Below are positions 16,901 to 25,170 of a stretch of DNA of 64,000 bases, piece after piece. Source of the DNA: Aurantiochytrium sp. KH105 (Eukaryota; Sar; Bigyra; Thraustochytrida; Thraustochytriidae). The DNA lies in assembly GCA_003116975.1 (NCBI GenBank), contig BGKB01000011.1, positions 124,001 to 188,000 of the forward strand. The letters run 5' to 3'. Below the pieces are notes generated by a model that did no database searches, was not told the DNA's origin, and was given only the letters and a program-made list of their open reading frames with translations. A program made the translations under genes and the position numbers. Every line of letters starts with the position of its first letter. The stretch's first letter is position 1.

Positions 16901-18806
16901 CTCGGCCGAAGTAATGCGAAATGAACTCCCGAAGCGCGTCGAGGTTTTGGGGGATGTAGCAATTGTGCCTCGAGAGGCCTTCCGCACCGACCAAGTCTGG
17001 GCGCCCATCATTAACGCCGGTGAGGAGCGCGTTCAAGACTGTCTTTGGGCCATGATTGCTTCATTGACAGGTGCCAAGCGCGTTCTGTTGCAGCGCAAGA
17101 TTGACATAGGCGTGAAAAGGCAAAGTCGTGCCACCATGGTCTATCCACGACAGCATCCCGACACCGCGGTCATGGTCAAGCAGAACGGTGTCACGTATTG
17201 GTTTGACATGGAACGGTGTATGTTTTCGTCGGGCAACATTTCCGAAAAGCAGCGTGTGGCCAAATTTCCATGCCGTGATGAGGTCGTTGTTGACATGTTC
17301 GCAGGCATTGGGTACTTTACGTTGCCCTATCTGGTCAAGGCAGGCGTGGCGCATTTGCATGCTTGTGAGTGGAACGCCGACGCACTCGCAGCGCTGCGCA
17401 AAAACCTTGCGTTGAACAGTGTTGAGGACCGCTGCACCGTTTATGCCGGGGATTGCCGTGTCTCGGTGGAGAAGTCGCTTCGCGGCATCGCAGACCGCGT
17501 GAATCTTGGACTTATACCGTCGTCTCGGCCATTTTGGCCAACGGGGGTACAGGCACTGCACGAGACTCGGGGTGGCTGGCTTCATATTCACGAGAACGTT
17601 GTTCGCAAGGAATGCGACGCCTTTGTCAAGGACATGCTGGCCGAGATCCAGGCTCTTCTTCCCGAGGGCTGGACGGCAGCGTGCAACCATGTGGAGCGCG
17701 TCAAATCGTACAGCCCGCACGTCGATCACATTGTTGCAGATGTTCGCTGCGGGCCAATTGAGGAATTGAATACCGGCGAACTTCAGGGCGGCGCCTCGTC
17801 TCAGATTGCATCAGGAGAGCTTTCTCGTGTTTTGCGTGTGCCAACGAGCGATGAACGCGATCCGTTGCCGGTGATCCGACGTCCATACCCCAGGAGCGCC
17901 CAGGAGGCGCAGGAGATTATGGCAATGGATAGACCTGTTGTCCTCACTGGCATTCCATCATGGTCATCGTCATTTTGGAAGCTGGAGGCCTTGCAGGAGT
18001 TCTGCGCAAGTCACGCCGACACTGGCAACACCAAGGTGAGCGTTCACGTCGCTGATGATGCGCACTTGAGTTTTGTGAACAAGTCCTTTCGGTTTCAGGT
18101 AACTGAACTGCAAGCGCTTTTACATGCCGTCGCACAGAACGACGCCAAGCCCATGTACCTTCGCGCAGTCGGTCCAAACCCCCGCAAAGACCGTGCGCAA
18201 TTTTGGCGTGATTTTGCAGAGCTGGCTAAGGCGTCTGGTCTGGGGCAACCCGATGAGTTTGTCGATGGTGATCGCGCGAAAATCTTCTCGTCTGTTTTTC
18301 GTGTCGCTTCTGCCGGTTTGCAGCTCTGGACTCACTTTGATGTAATGGCAAACGTCCTTTACCAGCTGCATGGGTCAAAGCGCGTTGTCCTGTTTCGCCC
18401 CGAGGATGTTGGGTGCCTCGACATGCGGCAAAGCGTGAGCGCGGTGGTGGATATTGATGGTCAGCCGTCCGACAGTCTTTTTGGTCAGGCTCGTGCCCGG
18501 GCCATGGAAGTTCATCTTGAAGCCGGGGAGGCTCTCTATATTCCAGCACTCTGGCCTCACAATGCACGGGCCAAGACAGCAAGTGTGGCTGTCAATGTGT
18601 TTTGGCGGTCCCTTGACACGAGCTTTTACGGCGCCAAAGATCTCTACGGAAACCGAGATCCCCTGCCCGCGGAGCGAGCTCTTGCTCTCGTCCAAGAGGC
18701 CAGCGATCTCTTGGGCGCGGCGCAAGACAATGGAAATGTTTTGCCCTGGCAATTCCGTCAATTTTACGCACACATTGCCACCGGGAAGTTATTGCAAAAT
18801 GCATAG
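13989..18806 (+). CDS. Wybutosine multi-domain fusion: TYW3 - Kelch - TYW2 - JmjC (TYW5/TYW4 C-terminal type)
   Basis: 1605 aa from the ATG at 13989; a second ATG at 14235 (residue 83) directly precedes the conserved part. Residues about 105-330 are TYW3: KSPKGSLDAAI, TSSCSGR, HEPFVLHVQCRD and DSGLRESGLSLGQKK. About 385-700 are Kelch repeats (ALVFGGFG, ALYISGGR, AIIFGGRD, MVIYGGYA, MLVVGGVG). Two related segments follow at about 735-790 and 860-905. The TYW2 acp-transferase has VDMFAGIGYFTLPYL at about 1101 and NLGLIPSS. The JmjC module (about 1297-1605) has HFD at His1449/Asp1451, RVVLFRPED and distal His1524, a complete Fe(II) triad. TYW2 adds the acp group and TYW3 N-methylates yW-86; JmjC enzymes of this family hydroxylate or carboxylate-modify wybutosine at tRNA-Phe G37. 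No TYW4 methyltransferase domain is present. Confidence 0.92.
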   Translation: MPLLTKANRGAPTDYAHGHSWGCQVEVEIARKGRTLAVRTRGTGAPRAKAARGNARGNEVRHRSDPQKGSFTVDEASFSLAEMAHELALETAYASLQHQKQQFDAYKRSILAELADVGTDAYLDKSPKGSLDAAIVELVRDINASRDYVTTSSCSGRVSVFYEGGSSSNTSASQDPLEHKEKSDLQTPQAPRKGQGRWLGVNHDRALSRQEVLDMLASVPPQQGGRAVLKHEPFVLHVQCRDERSAQALLRVAMDSGLRESGLSLGQKKIMLGIRTLSNVLEVPVLVDGRQILSEDALGVMCDVAAEKFRINCERRAAFHANVAAFLRDADSSPVPEYPRSDANGLRTSTRSLNPQQERQKERRRQKQASLSRALEWKEVGAGADLLQRWGHASVPLPDGSAALVFGGFGPCDGTSHERRNDLILVCRNTEENGSSFLCERLQAEGEPPLARIKHAACWLDASHALYISGGRQSPLKALSDLALFHFDQRRWVPVQTSGAWTPRWSHTMVTAGEHAIIFGGRDAKSVMSDTIMITIQDASAKVSLLECHGGASVVGRFGHSAVTTNQGDKMVIYGGYARVGENDDDEAVPTQHMLGDVQVLEISTRTWSTVCAHSPSSSRFSHGAVALDDDRMLVVGGVGIEYRDNGAKLLTLSTGQWDVVRSSETYGASWAPQAMQQKFSLIKLQQGSQLDLLSLGGGNLCFSFGFCFGKSSHADASWMLTHDFVPDALAIEASEAKGAKVCLEKAKLYDRSRKIVPYLHNGRAALMAIPVPQDAIARVEALIQDGQLGAANLVHCPAPPLKNGAAPAASTAAAAKAEGTSASAKSQKKTEKPKSVPNKESQVKSKASDATIAGLGVSVAASACKLCKSALEQAGLYDKSRRVGKLASGMMGVPVRGSLEAAAAALASVGVEPAETSSSMMLPCSPVPKQQVRSKKARAANGNSRRAGIKEQLRVWVEGLVTRSPSLELPSAEVMRNELPKRVEVLGDVAIVPREAFRTDQVWAPIINAGEERVQDCLWAMIASLTGAKRVLLQRKIDIGVKRQSRATMVYPRQHPDTAVMVKQNGVTYWFDMERCMFSSGNISEKQRVAKFPCRDEVVVDMFAGIGYFTLPYLVKAGVAHLHACEWNADALAALRKNLALNSVEDRCTVYAGDCRVSVEKSLRGIADRVNLGLIPSSRPFWPTGVQALHETRGGWLHIHENVVRKECDAFVKDMLAEIQALLPEGWTAACNHVERVKSYSPHVDHIVADVRCGPIEELNTGELQGGASSQIASGELSRVLRVPTSDERDPLPVIRRPYPRSAQEAQEIMAMDRPVVLTGIPSWSSSFWKLEALQEFCASHADTGNTKVSVHVADDAHLSFVNKSFRFQVTELQALLHAVAQNDAKPMYLRAVGPNPRKDRAQFWRDFAELAKASGLGQPDEFVDGDRAKIFSSVFRVASAGLQLWTHFDVMANVLYQLHGSKRVVLFRPEDVGCLDMRQSVSAVVDIDGQPSDSLFGQARARAMEVHLEAGEALYIPALWPHNARAKTASVAVNVFWRSLDTSFYGAKDLYGNRDPLPAERALALVQEASDLLGAAQDNGNVLPWQFRQFYAHIATGKLLQNA

Positions 18807-19089
18807 AGTAACAATGATTTTATCAAGTTGCTATGGTCCAGGCATTATCTGAGGCGCGGCAAATAGCCAAGGCAGACACGTATTGTCTAGGCTTACATTA
18901 ACTTGACTTGCCTCGGCCTGGCGTGACTTTGTTGACCAAGTATGCTGTTGTGTGTGGTAGGACGTCTTGCTGAGAGAGGTCAAAGCATTACTTTTCAAAA
19001 GACAAAATCAACATAAACAATAAACGGAAAACTGACGTGGTAAAGCTTAAGCTCGGCCGGCTTTGGTTCTTTTTCCTTTTTTTCTAAAG

Positions 19090-20337
19090 TTAAAACCAGT
19101 CGTCATAGCTGGTGTGGTCCGAAATGGAAGTCGAAAAGCCTGGCTTGTCGCGACCTTCGTCGCCATTGGAGTTCTTGTTCGTTCCAAAGTGCTTGTAACC
19201 CATCCAGCCGTACGGCACACTGGGCACAATGTCGTCGTCGTGAACAAAACGCATTTGTGTGAATTGGCCATGGATCTCATCAGAAAGGTCGTCAGAAAGC
19301 ACGCGCGGCGAACCAAAGGTGACAAGAACCATTCGGCTCGTCTCCCAAAGACCATCCTTGTAAACGGCATAGGCAAAAGCGTTCATGACACCACCGCCAC
19401 GGCTGTAGCCATTGAGAATCAGACGGTCGTTCGAGCTGCAAGTCGAGCTAATTTGGCTCCAGATACTGAGTCGCATGTTATTGTGCGGCTTGACAAAGCC
19501 ATCATACCCGTTCGAGTACGACTTGTACGTCGTGCAGGTCTTGTACGTCGAGCACCACCACCACGTGTATTTGGCGCATCCACAGCTTTCGTCGCGAATA
19601 CTGTACGTGGCGATACTCTTGATGTCTTCGTCGCCGACGTCAAGATTGTCGAGCCAATCAGCGATATCACCCGTCGCTTGGGCGGTCACCCAACATGCGT
19701 ATCCTGATGTCGAGCCAGAGGTGCCAAAGGCGGTGTCGCTTTTGCGAAGAACGAGGACAGCGTCGTTCTCGTAGGAAACGCCACCACTGTATCCCAAAGT
19801 TTCGGCTTCCTCGACTACAGCCCAAGCCGTTGCGCCAATCGTTTGCTGCGTCGAGGTAAGAGCCAACTGCCGGTAGCGATCAAAGTTCTCTTCTTTGCTG
19901 CTTGCACGCAGCGAACGAACCTCGCCCTGCTCGTCGTCGCGCAGAGTCTTGAGGGCGCTCATGATGTCGGAGGTCATGAACTGGTCATCCCAGTCATCAG
20001 ACTCTTCGTAGGCGTCAATGAGCTCGTTGATCTGCGAAATGGTCAGGTTTTGGGTGAAGGCGATGTTGGTCTCATTTTTGAAGGCGCTTCGGAGCGTGAC
20101 CTGTGCTTGCGCAACGGCCGTCTCGGCCACGGTGTCGGTATTCTCCGAGGTCGACGTTGAAGAGGAGGAGGCCTGGCCCGCCACGAAGCCGACGCCGGCG
20201 GCAACACCGACCACTCCGAGGGCAACAAAGGACTTGAGCGCGAGCTGCTTCCAGCTGCGGCCGCTCTTGGGTTCTTCAATCTCGACGTGTTGCGTCACAT
20301 CGCCTGCAAAAGCGGGATTCTGCGTGGAAACCTCCAT
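19090..20337 (-). CDS. Membrane-anchored class 3 lipase-like protein, paralogue 1
   Basis: 415 aa, starting at MEVSTQNPAFAG; the other three copies start at the same aligned position. A short cytosolic tail with an NPAF motif is followed by one transmembrane helix (about residues 36-55, LKSFVALGVVGVAAGVGFVA), giving a type II topology. The lumenal part carries a Cys/Trp patch (CGCAKYTWWWC) and a class 3 lipase core. The nucleophile is Ser312 in GYSRGGG, the probable acid is the Asp run in FVHDDDIVPSVP, and the probable His is His408 in SDHTSYDDWF at the extreme C-terminus. Class 3 lipases hydrolyse acylglycerols or phospholipids; the substrate here is unknown. The start is reinforced by an 11-bp GAGTATCAAGA element 23 nt upstream, shared exactly with paralogue 3. 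Confidence 0.8.
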   Translation of the reverse strand: MEVSTQNPAFAGDVTQHVEIEEPKSGRSWKQLALKSFVALGVVGVAAGVGFVAGQASSSSTSTSENTDTVAETAVAQAQVTLRSAFKNETNIAFTQNLTISQINELIDAYEESDDWDDQFMTSDIMSALKTLRDDEQGEVRSLRASSKEENFDRYRQLALTSTQQTIGATAWAVVEEAETLGYSGGVSYENDAVLVLRKSDTAFGTSGSTSGYACWVTAQATGDIADWLDNLDVGDEDIKSIATYSIRDESCGCAKYTWWWCSTYKTCTTYKSYSNGYDGFVKPHNNMRLSIWSQISSTCSSNDRLILNGYSRGGGVMNAFAYAVYKDGLWETSRMVLVTFGSPRVLSDDLSDEIHGQFTQMRFVHDDDIVPSVPYGWMGYKHFGTNKNSNGDEGRDKPGFSTSISDHTSYDDWF

Positions 20338-20359
20338 GTTCGTCGGCAATGATGCTCTC

Positions 20360-20370
20360 TCTTGATACTC
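20360..20370 (-). promoter_or_regulatory. GAGTATCAAGA start-proximal element (lipase 1)
   Basis: An exact 11-mer on the - strand, 22 nt before the lipase 1 ATG. The same 11-mer lies at 27085-27095 before lipase 3, and a shortened form (AGAGATCAAGA) lies at about 31305-31315 before lipase 4. It could be an initiator or transcription start region, or simple descent of the 5' UTR. Confidence 0.4.
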
Positions 20371-20390
20371 GGTTCTTTGCTTCACTGGTC

Positions 20391-20414
20391 GGTTTGGGGT
20401 TTGGGGTTTGGGGT
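20391..20414. repeat. GGGGTTT short tandem repeat
   Basis: Three heptamer units (CCCCAAA on the coding strand of lipase 1) in the likely 5' UTR/promoter. It resembles telomeric sequence, but it is far too short to be a telomere. Confidence 0.7.
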
Positions 20415-20785
20415 CGCGGAGCAAGCCCCTTCATTGCAAGATCGCGTCTGTATTCCTCCTTGTCCTGAATGGTATGGCTGGTTTGCTTTGGCAATTCAGA
20501 GCCTAGTGGCATCTGGCACGATCCCGCATCTTGCTTGGTGCCATGAAGCGTCGACTTCCCTCCTTCGCAGCCTGGCACGAGCCCGTTCTTGGCCTGCGTC
20601 CATGACAGGACAGAGAATCATCGCTACCTATGAACGACGGATGTAGTACGAGGCCTACTAGGCCTATGTATGAACGGGTTGGAGTGGTCCAGACAAGACC
20701 CGGCCGGCCCACTTGAGCCAAAGGCCAAAAGTCAGATTCGCTCCAAGTACGTCTGGCTCATGGCCGCGTTGAGCTGAGCTGTGCG

Positions 20786-20826
20786 TTGAGTTGAGTCGAG
20801 TCGAGTCGAGTCGAGTCTAGTTGAGT
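20786..20826. repeat. TCGAG/TTGAG pentamer array
   Basis: About eight pentamer units of GAGTC type upstream of lipase 1. Similar GACTCGAGTC/GTCTC-rich runs occur at 13759-13812 and 25690-25770. Confidence 0.75.
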
Positions 20827-21670
20827 TCAGCTAAGCCGTGCACGTGCCGGGTGTTCTCCGTTAGCAGTTAGTTTGCGCCAGGGTTGCAAGGGTAAGATTC
20901 GTGCGTCCTGCTCCGCTACTATCCGCCAAGCAGCCTGGCTAGGCCGCCCGGGCCGCAGGCCTCCCCCCTCCCCACCCACTCACGTGACGAAGAGCATCGG
21001 CACGTTGCGTCTTCGCCCGGGTCGCGAGCGTCGTTCGAGGCGTGGAGGTCCCGCCAGGGCCTGCCTCTCGCGCACTGCAAGGGCGGGCAAGATTCCCAAG
21101 GTAGGAGAAGAAGAAGAAGATGTTTTGCATGCCTGGGTGCGCACGCACACCTTTTTTCCCGCAGCTGCGAGGCTCCTTACAGTCCGTGTCGCTACTGCTG
21201 CTCGCAAATCAGTCGGTCGATCTCGGACTCGCAATCCGATCTGCGCGCGTGGTGTGGACGGAGGAGGAAATGGGTGCCTCGCGGACTCACTGTCGGCCCC
21301 GAGGCAGACTGTCCCTGGACAGGGTCCGTGCTAGCGAGGGGAAGAGCCCGCTCGCGTCCGGACGAGCAGCAGCCATGGTCAAAGACAACGGGTGAAAAAA
21401 ACATGGGTTAGTAGAGCTTTCCAGAGGCGTCGCCAAGTGCTCGCCGCTGTTTCGGCCCGCCTGCGCAGGAAGGATCGTGCTATCACCAACAGCAATAAGA
21501 GCATCAGCAGCTACAACAAAGACAACAAAATAATGAATTTGGCTTGATATACGAAGCAACTTGAAGCAAGCGAGCAAGCAAGCAAACAAATAGGCGCGAA
21601 TCGCGAAAACAGCAGCGGATACGAATCGGAAACAGAAGCGACGAAAAGACAGACGCATTGCTTTGCGGAT

Positions 21671-22945
21671 CTAGAACCACGTCCCATACGAAAGGTGATG
21701 CACAAAGCCAGAGAGAGAAACAGCAAAATGAGGACGGTCGCGACCTTCGCTGTAGCCGCAAGAATTACACTTCATCGTTCCGAAGTGTTTGTAGCCCATC
21801 CAGCCATATGGCACACTGGGAACCGGGTCCTTCTTGTAGACAAGGCGAAGCTGAGTGAATTTGCCATGCACTTGATCAGAGGCGGCATCGTTGAGAGTGC
21901 GCGGCGAACCAAAGCTGACGTAGACGAGCTTGTTGAGAGGCCAGAGGTTGTCCTTGTACACAATGTAAGCGAGCGCGTTGAGAATGCCGGCGCCACGAGA
22001 GTATCCAGCAATAACGAGCCGATCGTTCGAGTTACACTTGCTCTTGACGCGATTCCAGATGGCATAGCGCATCTTGTTGTAAGGCTTAACGAAGCCATCA
22101 AAGCCTTTTTGGAACGTCTTGTACGTGTTGCACTGCTTGTACTTGGAGCACCACCACAGCGTCTTCTCTTGGCAGCCGCAGCGTTCGCTGCGAATGTAGT
22201 AGTTTTTGATGCTCTTGATGGGATCGCTGCCAAGGTCAAAGTTGCCCGTCCAGTCGCCGAGCTCAACTTTGCTTTCCTCGGCAATGACCCAGCAAATTTT
22301 TCCTGTCGTTCCGCCAGATGTGCCATAGATGTTATCGCTTGTACGGAAAACGGTGGCCTTGTCCGAGCCGGAAAGCACGGGATCCGGATAACTGGTCGTC
22401 GAGATTCGCCTCCATGCCTCGTTTCCGAGCGATCTCTGCGACGAGGAGAGCGCGAGTTCACGCTGTGCCTCACGGCGCAGAGAAGGAATAGACAAGAGTT
22501 CACGAGATCCCTCCGTATTTCCGCCCTCATCGTCATCGCGAAGGGTTTGAAGGGCGCGCATGATGTCGGCGGTCATGAACTGATCCTGCCAGCCCTCCGG
22601 GTCTGCCTCGTACATGTCGAGAAGCTCGGTGATGTTATCAGCCGTCATGTTTCCGGTAAACGCGACGTTCGAATCATCATAAAAGGCCGCGTGGAGCGTC
22701 TTTTGCGCTTCCGCCACAGCTGTCTGCGCTTGGGGGGCCGAGTCGCCCGCGCTGTCGCCGCTGTTCTGGCCCACGACAAAGCCGACTCCCGCAGCAACGC
22801 CGACAACGCCCATGACGACGAAGATGCGTAGAATGTTTTGCTTCCAGCTGGTTCTCGCTTCTCCTTCGTTCATCTCGCCCTCGGGAATGACCACGGACTG
22901 GGCCACTTGGCCTTGAAAGGCCGGGTTCTTGCTGCTCACTTGCAT
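21671..22945 (-). CDS. Membrane-anchored class 3 lipase-like protein, paralogue 2 (most diverged)
   Basis: 424 aa from MQVSSKNPAFQG. It has the same plan as the other three: cytosolic NPAF tail, transmembrane helix (about 42-62, FVVMGVVGVAAGVGFVVGQ), Cys/Trp patch (CGCQEKTLWWC) and lipase core. The nucleophile is Ser316 in GYSRGAG rather than GYSRGGG. The acid loop reads YKKDPVPSVPYGW, where the others have a run of Asp, so a single Asp remains. The C-terminus reads VHHLSYGTWF, with His416/His417 at the catalytic His position. The triad therefore seems intact but diverged, and substrate preference may differ. It lies head-to-tail with paralogue 1 and divergent from paralogue 3. Confidence 0.8.
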   Translation of the reverse strand: MQVSSKNPAFQGQVAQSVVIPEGEMNEGEARTSWKQNILRIFVVMGVVGVAAGVGFVVGQNSGDSAGDSAPQAQTAVAEAQKTLHAAFYDDSNVAFTGNMTADNITELLDMYEADPEGWQDQFMTADIMRALQTLRDDDEGGNTEGSRELLSIPSLRREAQRELALSSSQRSLGNEAWRRISTTSYPDPVLSGSDKATVFRTSDNIYGTSGGTTGKICWVIAEESKVELGDWTGNFDLGSDPIKSIKNYYIRSERCGCQEKTLWWCSKYKQCNTYKTFQKGFDGFVKPYNKMRYAIWNRVKSKCNSNDRLVIAGYSRGAGILNALAYIVYKDNLWPLNKLVYVSFGSPRTLNDAASDQVHGKFTQLRLVYKKDPVPSVPYGWMGYKHFGTMKCNSCGYSEGRDRPHFAVSLSGFVHHLSYGTWF

Positions 22946-23074
22946 TTTCTTCACTTCTTGGCGGCTCTCCCTGCGAGATCCGAATTGCTCTTTTGCTCTT
23001 GAAGTCGATTGAATGGGTTTTGCTGGGGAGACCAACGGGCCCGTCGACCAAGTCACAACGTTCTTGACAATGTA

Positions 23075-23120
23075 TTGCTTTGTTTTGCTTTGATTTGCTT
23101 TGATTTGCTTTGCTTTGCTT
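23075..23120. repeat. TTTGC/TTTGA pentamer array
   Basis: About nine units of TTTGC, TTTGA or TTTG upstream of lipase 2. On the coding strand it reads GCAAA, similar to the GCAAAGC/AAGC array in the 5' region of lipase 4. Confidence 0.8.
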
Positions 23121-24584
23121 TAGATATTATCGAAACAAGAATCTGCGAACACTCCATCCCACCAATTCTAAATTACAGCGAGTCCTACTCGGACTAGCCC
23201 CTTGCTAGACCGCGCTGCCTTCCTTCGATGGCAAGCCGAGGCGCCCTGAGCGCTACTCCTCATGACTCTCTGTGTGGAAGCAACAGTATCTCGAGATCTT
23301 GCAGGCCAGCCGCCGGTGCTGCCCATCACGTCGCGCCAGGCGATCATCGCGCCAAGAGAGCAGCCTGACGCGGCCCCGCTCGGATGCACTTCTCTTGTCT
23401 CCGCGGCCAGCCCCGTCGCGCCAAGCGAGCAGCTTTTGCGCGAAGAAGGGCGCGCGCCCGCCCAGCTCAGAGAAGGGCGGGTCCAAAAGGGGAAAGAAGG
23501 AAAGAAAAAAAGTGCCAAGTCCAGGCTGCAAGACAAAAGGCAAAGCAGGGCAACGGGCCCGAGCCGGCAAGCTGCAGCGAGTCAGAGTACCGAGTGCGAG
23601 GCCGCCAGGCCATGCTGCTTCCTTCATAGATCGACCGATCGGAGAGGTTGATGGTGAGGGACCGGCCGTTTGGGCGACCGGAAGTGAGATTGTCAGGCTG
23701 CAAGCAGCCTGGCGCCTTGGAAGCGGGGCACAACTCGACATTGCTTCTACATACTGCTTGTCTTATTTGCCATCGATCATTGCCTCTGGCTGCTTGCTAG
23801 TATTGTACCGCTCAGGCTTCGGATCTTTACTCTTTTGCGAAGTAGACCGAAGCACGGAATAACTTCAAGCATGAGCTTGGAAACGGGCTCAGCAAAGCTT
23901 GAAATTTCTTGATGCAGCAAGTAGAGCCCACCCCCCATCCCCGTCTTCTCTCCTTGCGTCATTTTCCCTTTGGGTCCGGGGCCTTGTCTCTTGACTGTAA
24001 GCTAGGCGAATCGGGTCAAGTGGGGGGAAGGGGGGGGGTCCTCACGAGGACACCATGGTTCCCCTTTGCTCTTCTTTTGCAGACTTGGCCAAATTTGCAA
24101 GGCAACTCCTTTAGAGGCAAGATCAAAGGGGGCGGAGCAGACAAGGAAAATGAACTCTCGTATCAACACTCGTCGTGCGAAAGCAACCAATGAGATGCTC
24201 ACTTCAGATGCCAAGAGATTTTCTTGAAAGGTACAGCATCGTTTGACAATGTTACAATTTTTCGGTCAGCATACGAAGAAGCAAGCTCAGCAAATGATAA
24301 TTGATGATAATGACAGACGAGTGCAATGGACATCATTGTCGAGAATAAGGCATAGATAGATCAAGTAAGTCATTCCCAATCTCCATCTTCTTTTCCTTTA
24401 AAAACAAAAAACCAAAATAAAGCTGAAAGGTCTTTGCAGCGGAAGTCTGGGCTAGCGTATTTGCTCTTTTGAAATTGGTCTCGATAAAATCAGGCAAGCT
24501 TCGCATGTCCTTACATGCACGTTTTTCGGAAAGACGCGACCGAAGTCGTAAATGACTACAAAATCGAATTTTTAGGGGTCGCTG

Positions 24585-25170
24585 ATGTGGCGAACAGGTT
24601 TAGGGTCCATGGGAGTCGTCATCGTCGCACAGTCGCACGACACCAAAACGATCGTCGACAGCTCGAGTACGATCGAGTACTATGACTGCTTGATCTGGGG
24701 TAGTGCTGAATCTGTTGATATAATCGGAAAACAACTTGACGAGATTGCAAAATTGAGCTATCGGACAAAATCAAAGATTAACTTGCATCGAAGAGAAGAA
24801 AAGGCTTCGAGCTATTCGTTTATACAATCAAGTCGAAGAGAGAAAGGCTTCATCGTTGGACAATCTGAGAGTCTTGAAAAAAGCTACGTCAACGTCAAAA
24901 CATCTCAAATTCCAAACGATGCCCATTTTCAACAATTTACCTGCAAACATCTATTTCACGAGCATGACAAATAGAACTCGGTTATCAGATCTTGCATCAT
25001 CTACAAAATGCGATTGCCTGAGTTTGATCAATCACACCTTCGTTGAAAGCTTCAAGTGAAAGATGGCTTTAGGCGCAAAATCACAGTTGTCGAAAACCTC
25101 CCGAACATCATCACAACTTTGAACCAAATTGCCAAACGTAAACTTCATTTTCGGAGAGAGAGCACTTCTT
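24585..25170 (+). pseudogene. Uncertain decayed coding-like stretch in A/T-richer DNA
   Basis: An ATG frame at 24585 runs 129 codons to a stop at 24972-24974. The same frame then continues with protein-like text after that stop (IYKMRLPEFDQSHLR) and after one more (VKDGFRRKITVVENLPNIIT) until about 25170. Composition and codon use are clearly more A/T-rich than in every neighbouring gene. I do not recognise a family. It could be a decayed gene, part of a mobile element, a piece of transferred DNA, or chance open frame in A/T-richer DNA. Confidence is low, and no function is assigned. Confidence 0.2.

Larger units (their letters stand above)
20338..21670. promoter_or_regulatory. Upstream region of lipase paralogue 1; repeats, no gene
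   Basis: 1333 bp between two same-strand lipase genes. It contains GGGGTTT x3 (20391-20414), two AGGCCTA elements (20651-20666) and a TTGAG/TCGAG pentamer array (20786-20826). ORFs on either strand are short and of biased composition. The 3' UTR of paralogue 2 probably ends here. Confidence 0.45.

Noticed and set aside
20391..20414. Telomere-like GGGGTTT repeat
   Set aside because: Only three units inside gene-bearing DNA; too short for a telomere or a convincing interstitial telomeric block.
22660..22680. TTCGAATC resembling a tRNA T-loop
   Set aside because: Lies inside lipase 2 coding sequence with no cloverleaf around it. I found no convincing tRNA or rRNA gene in the window.
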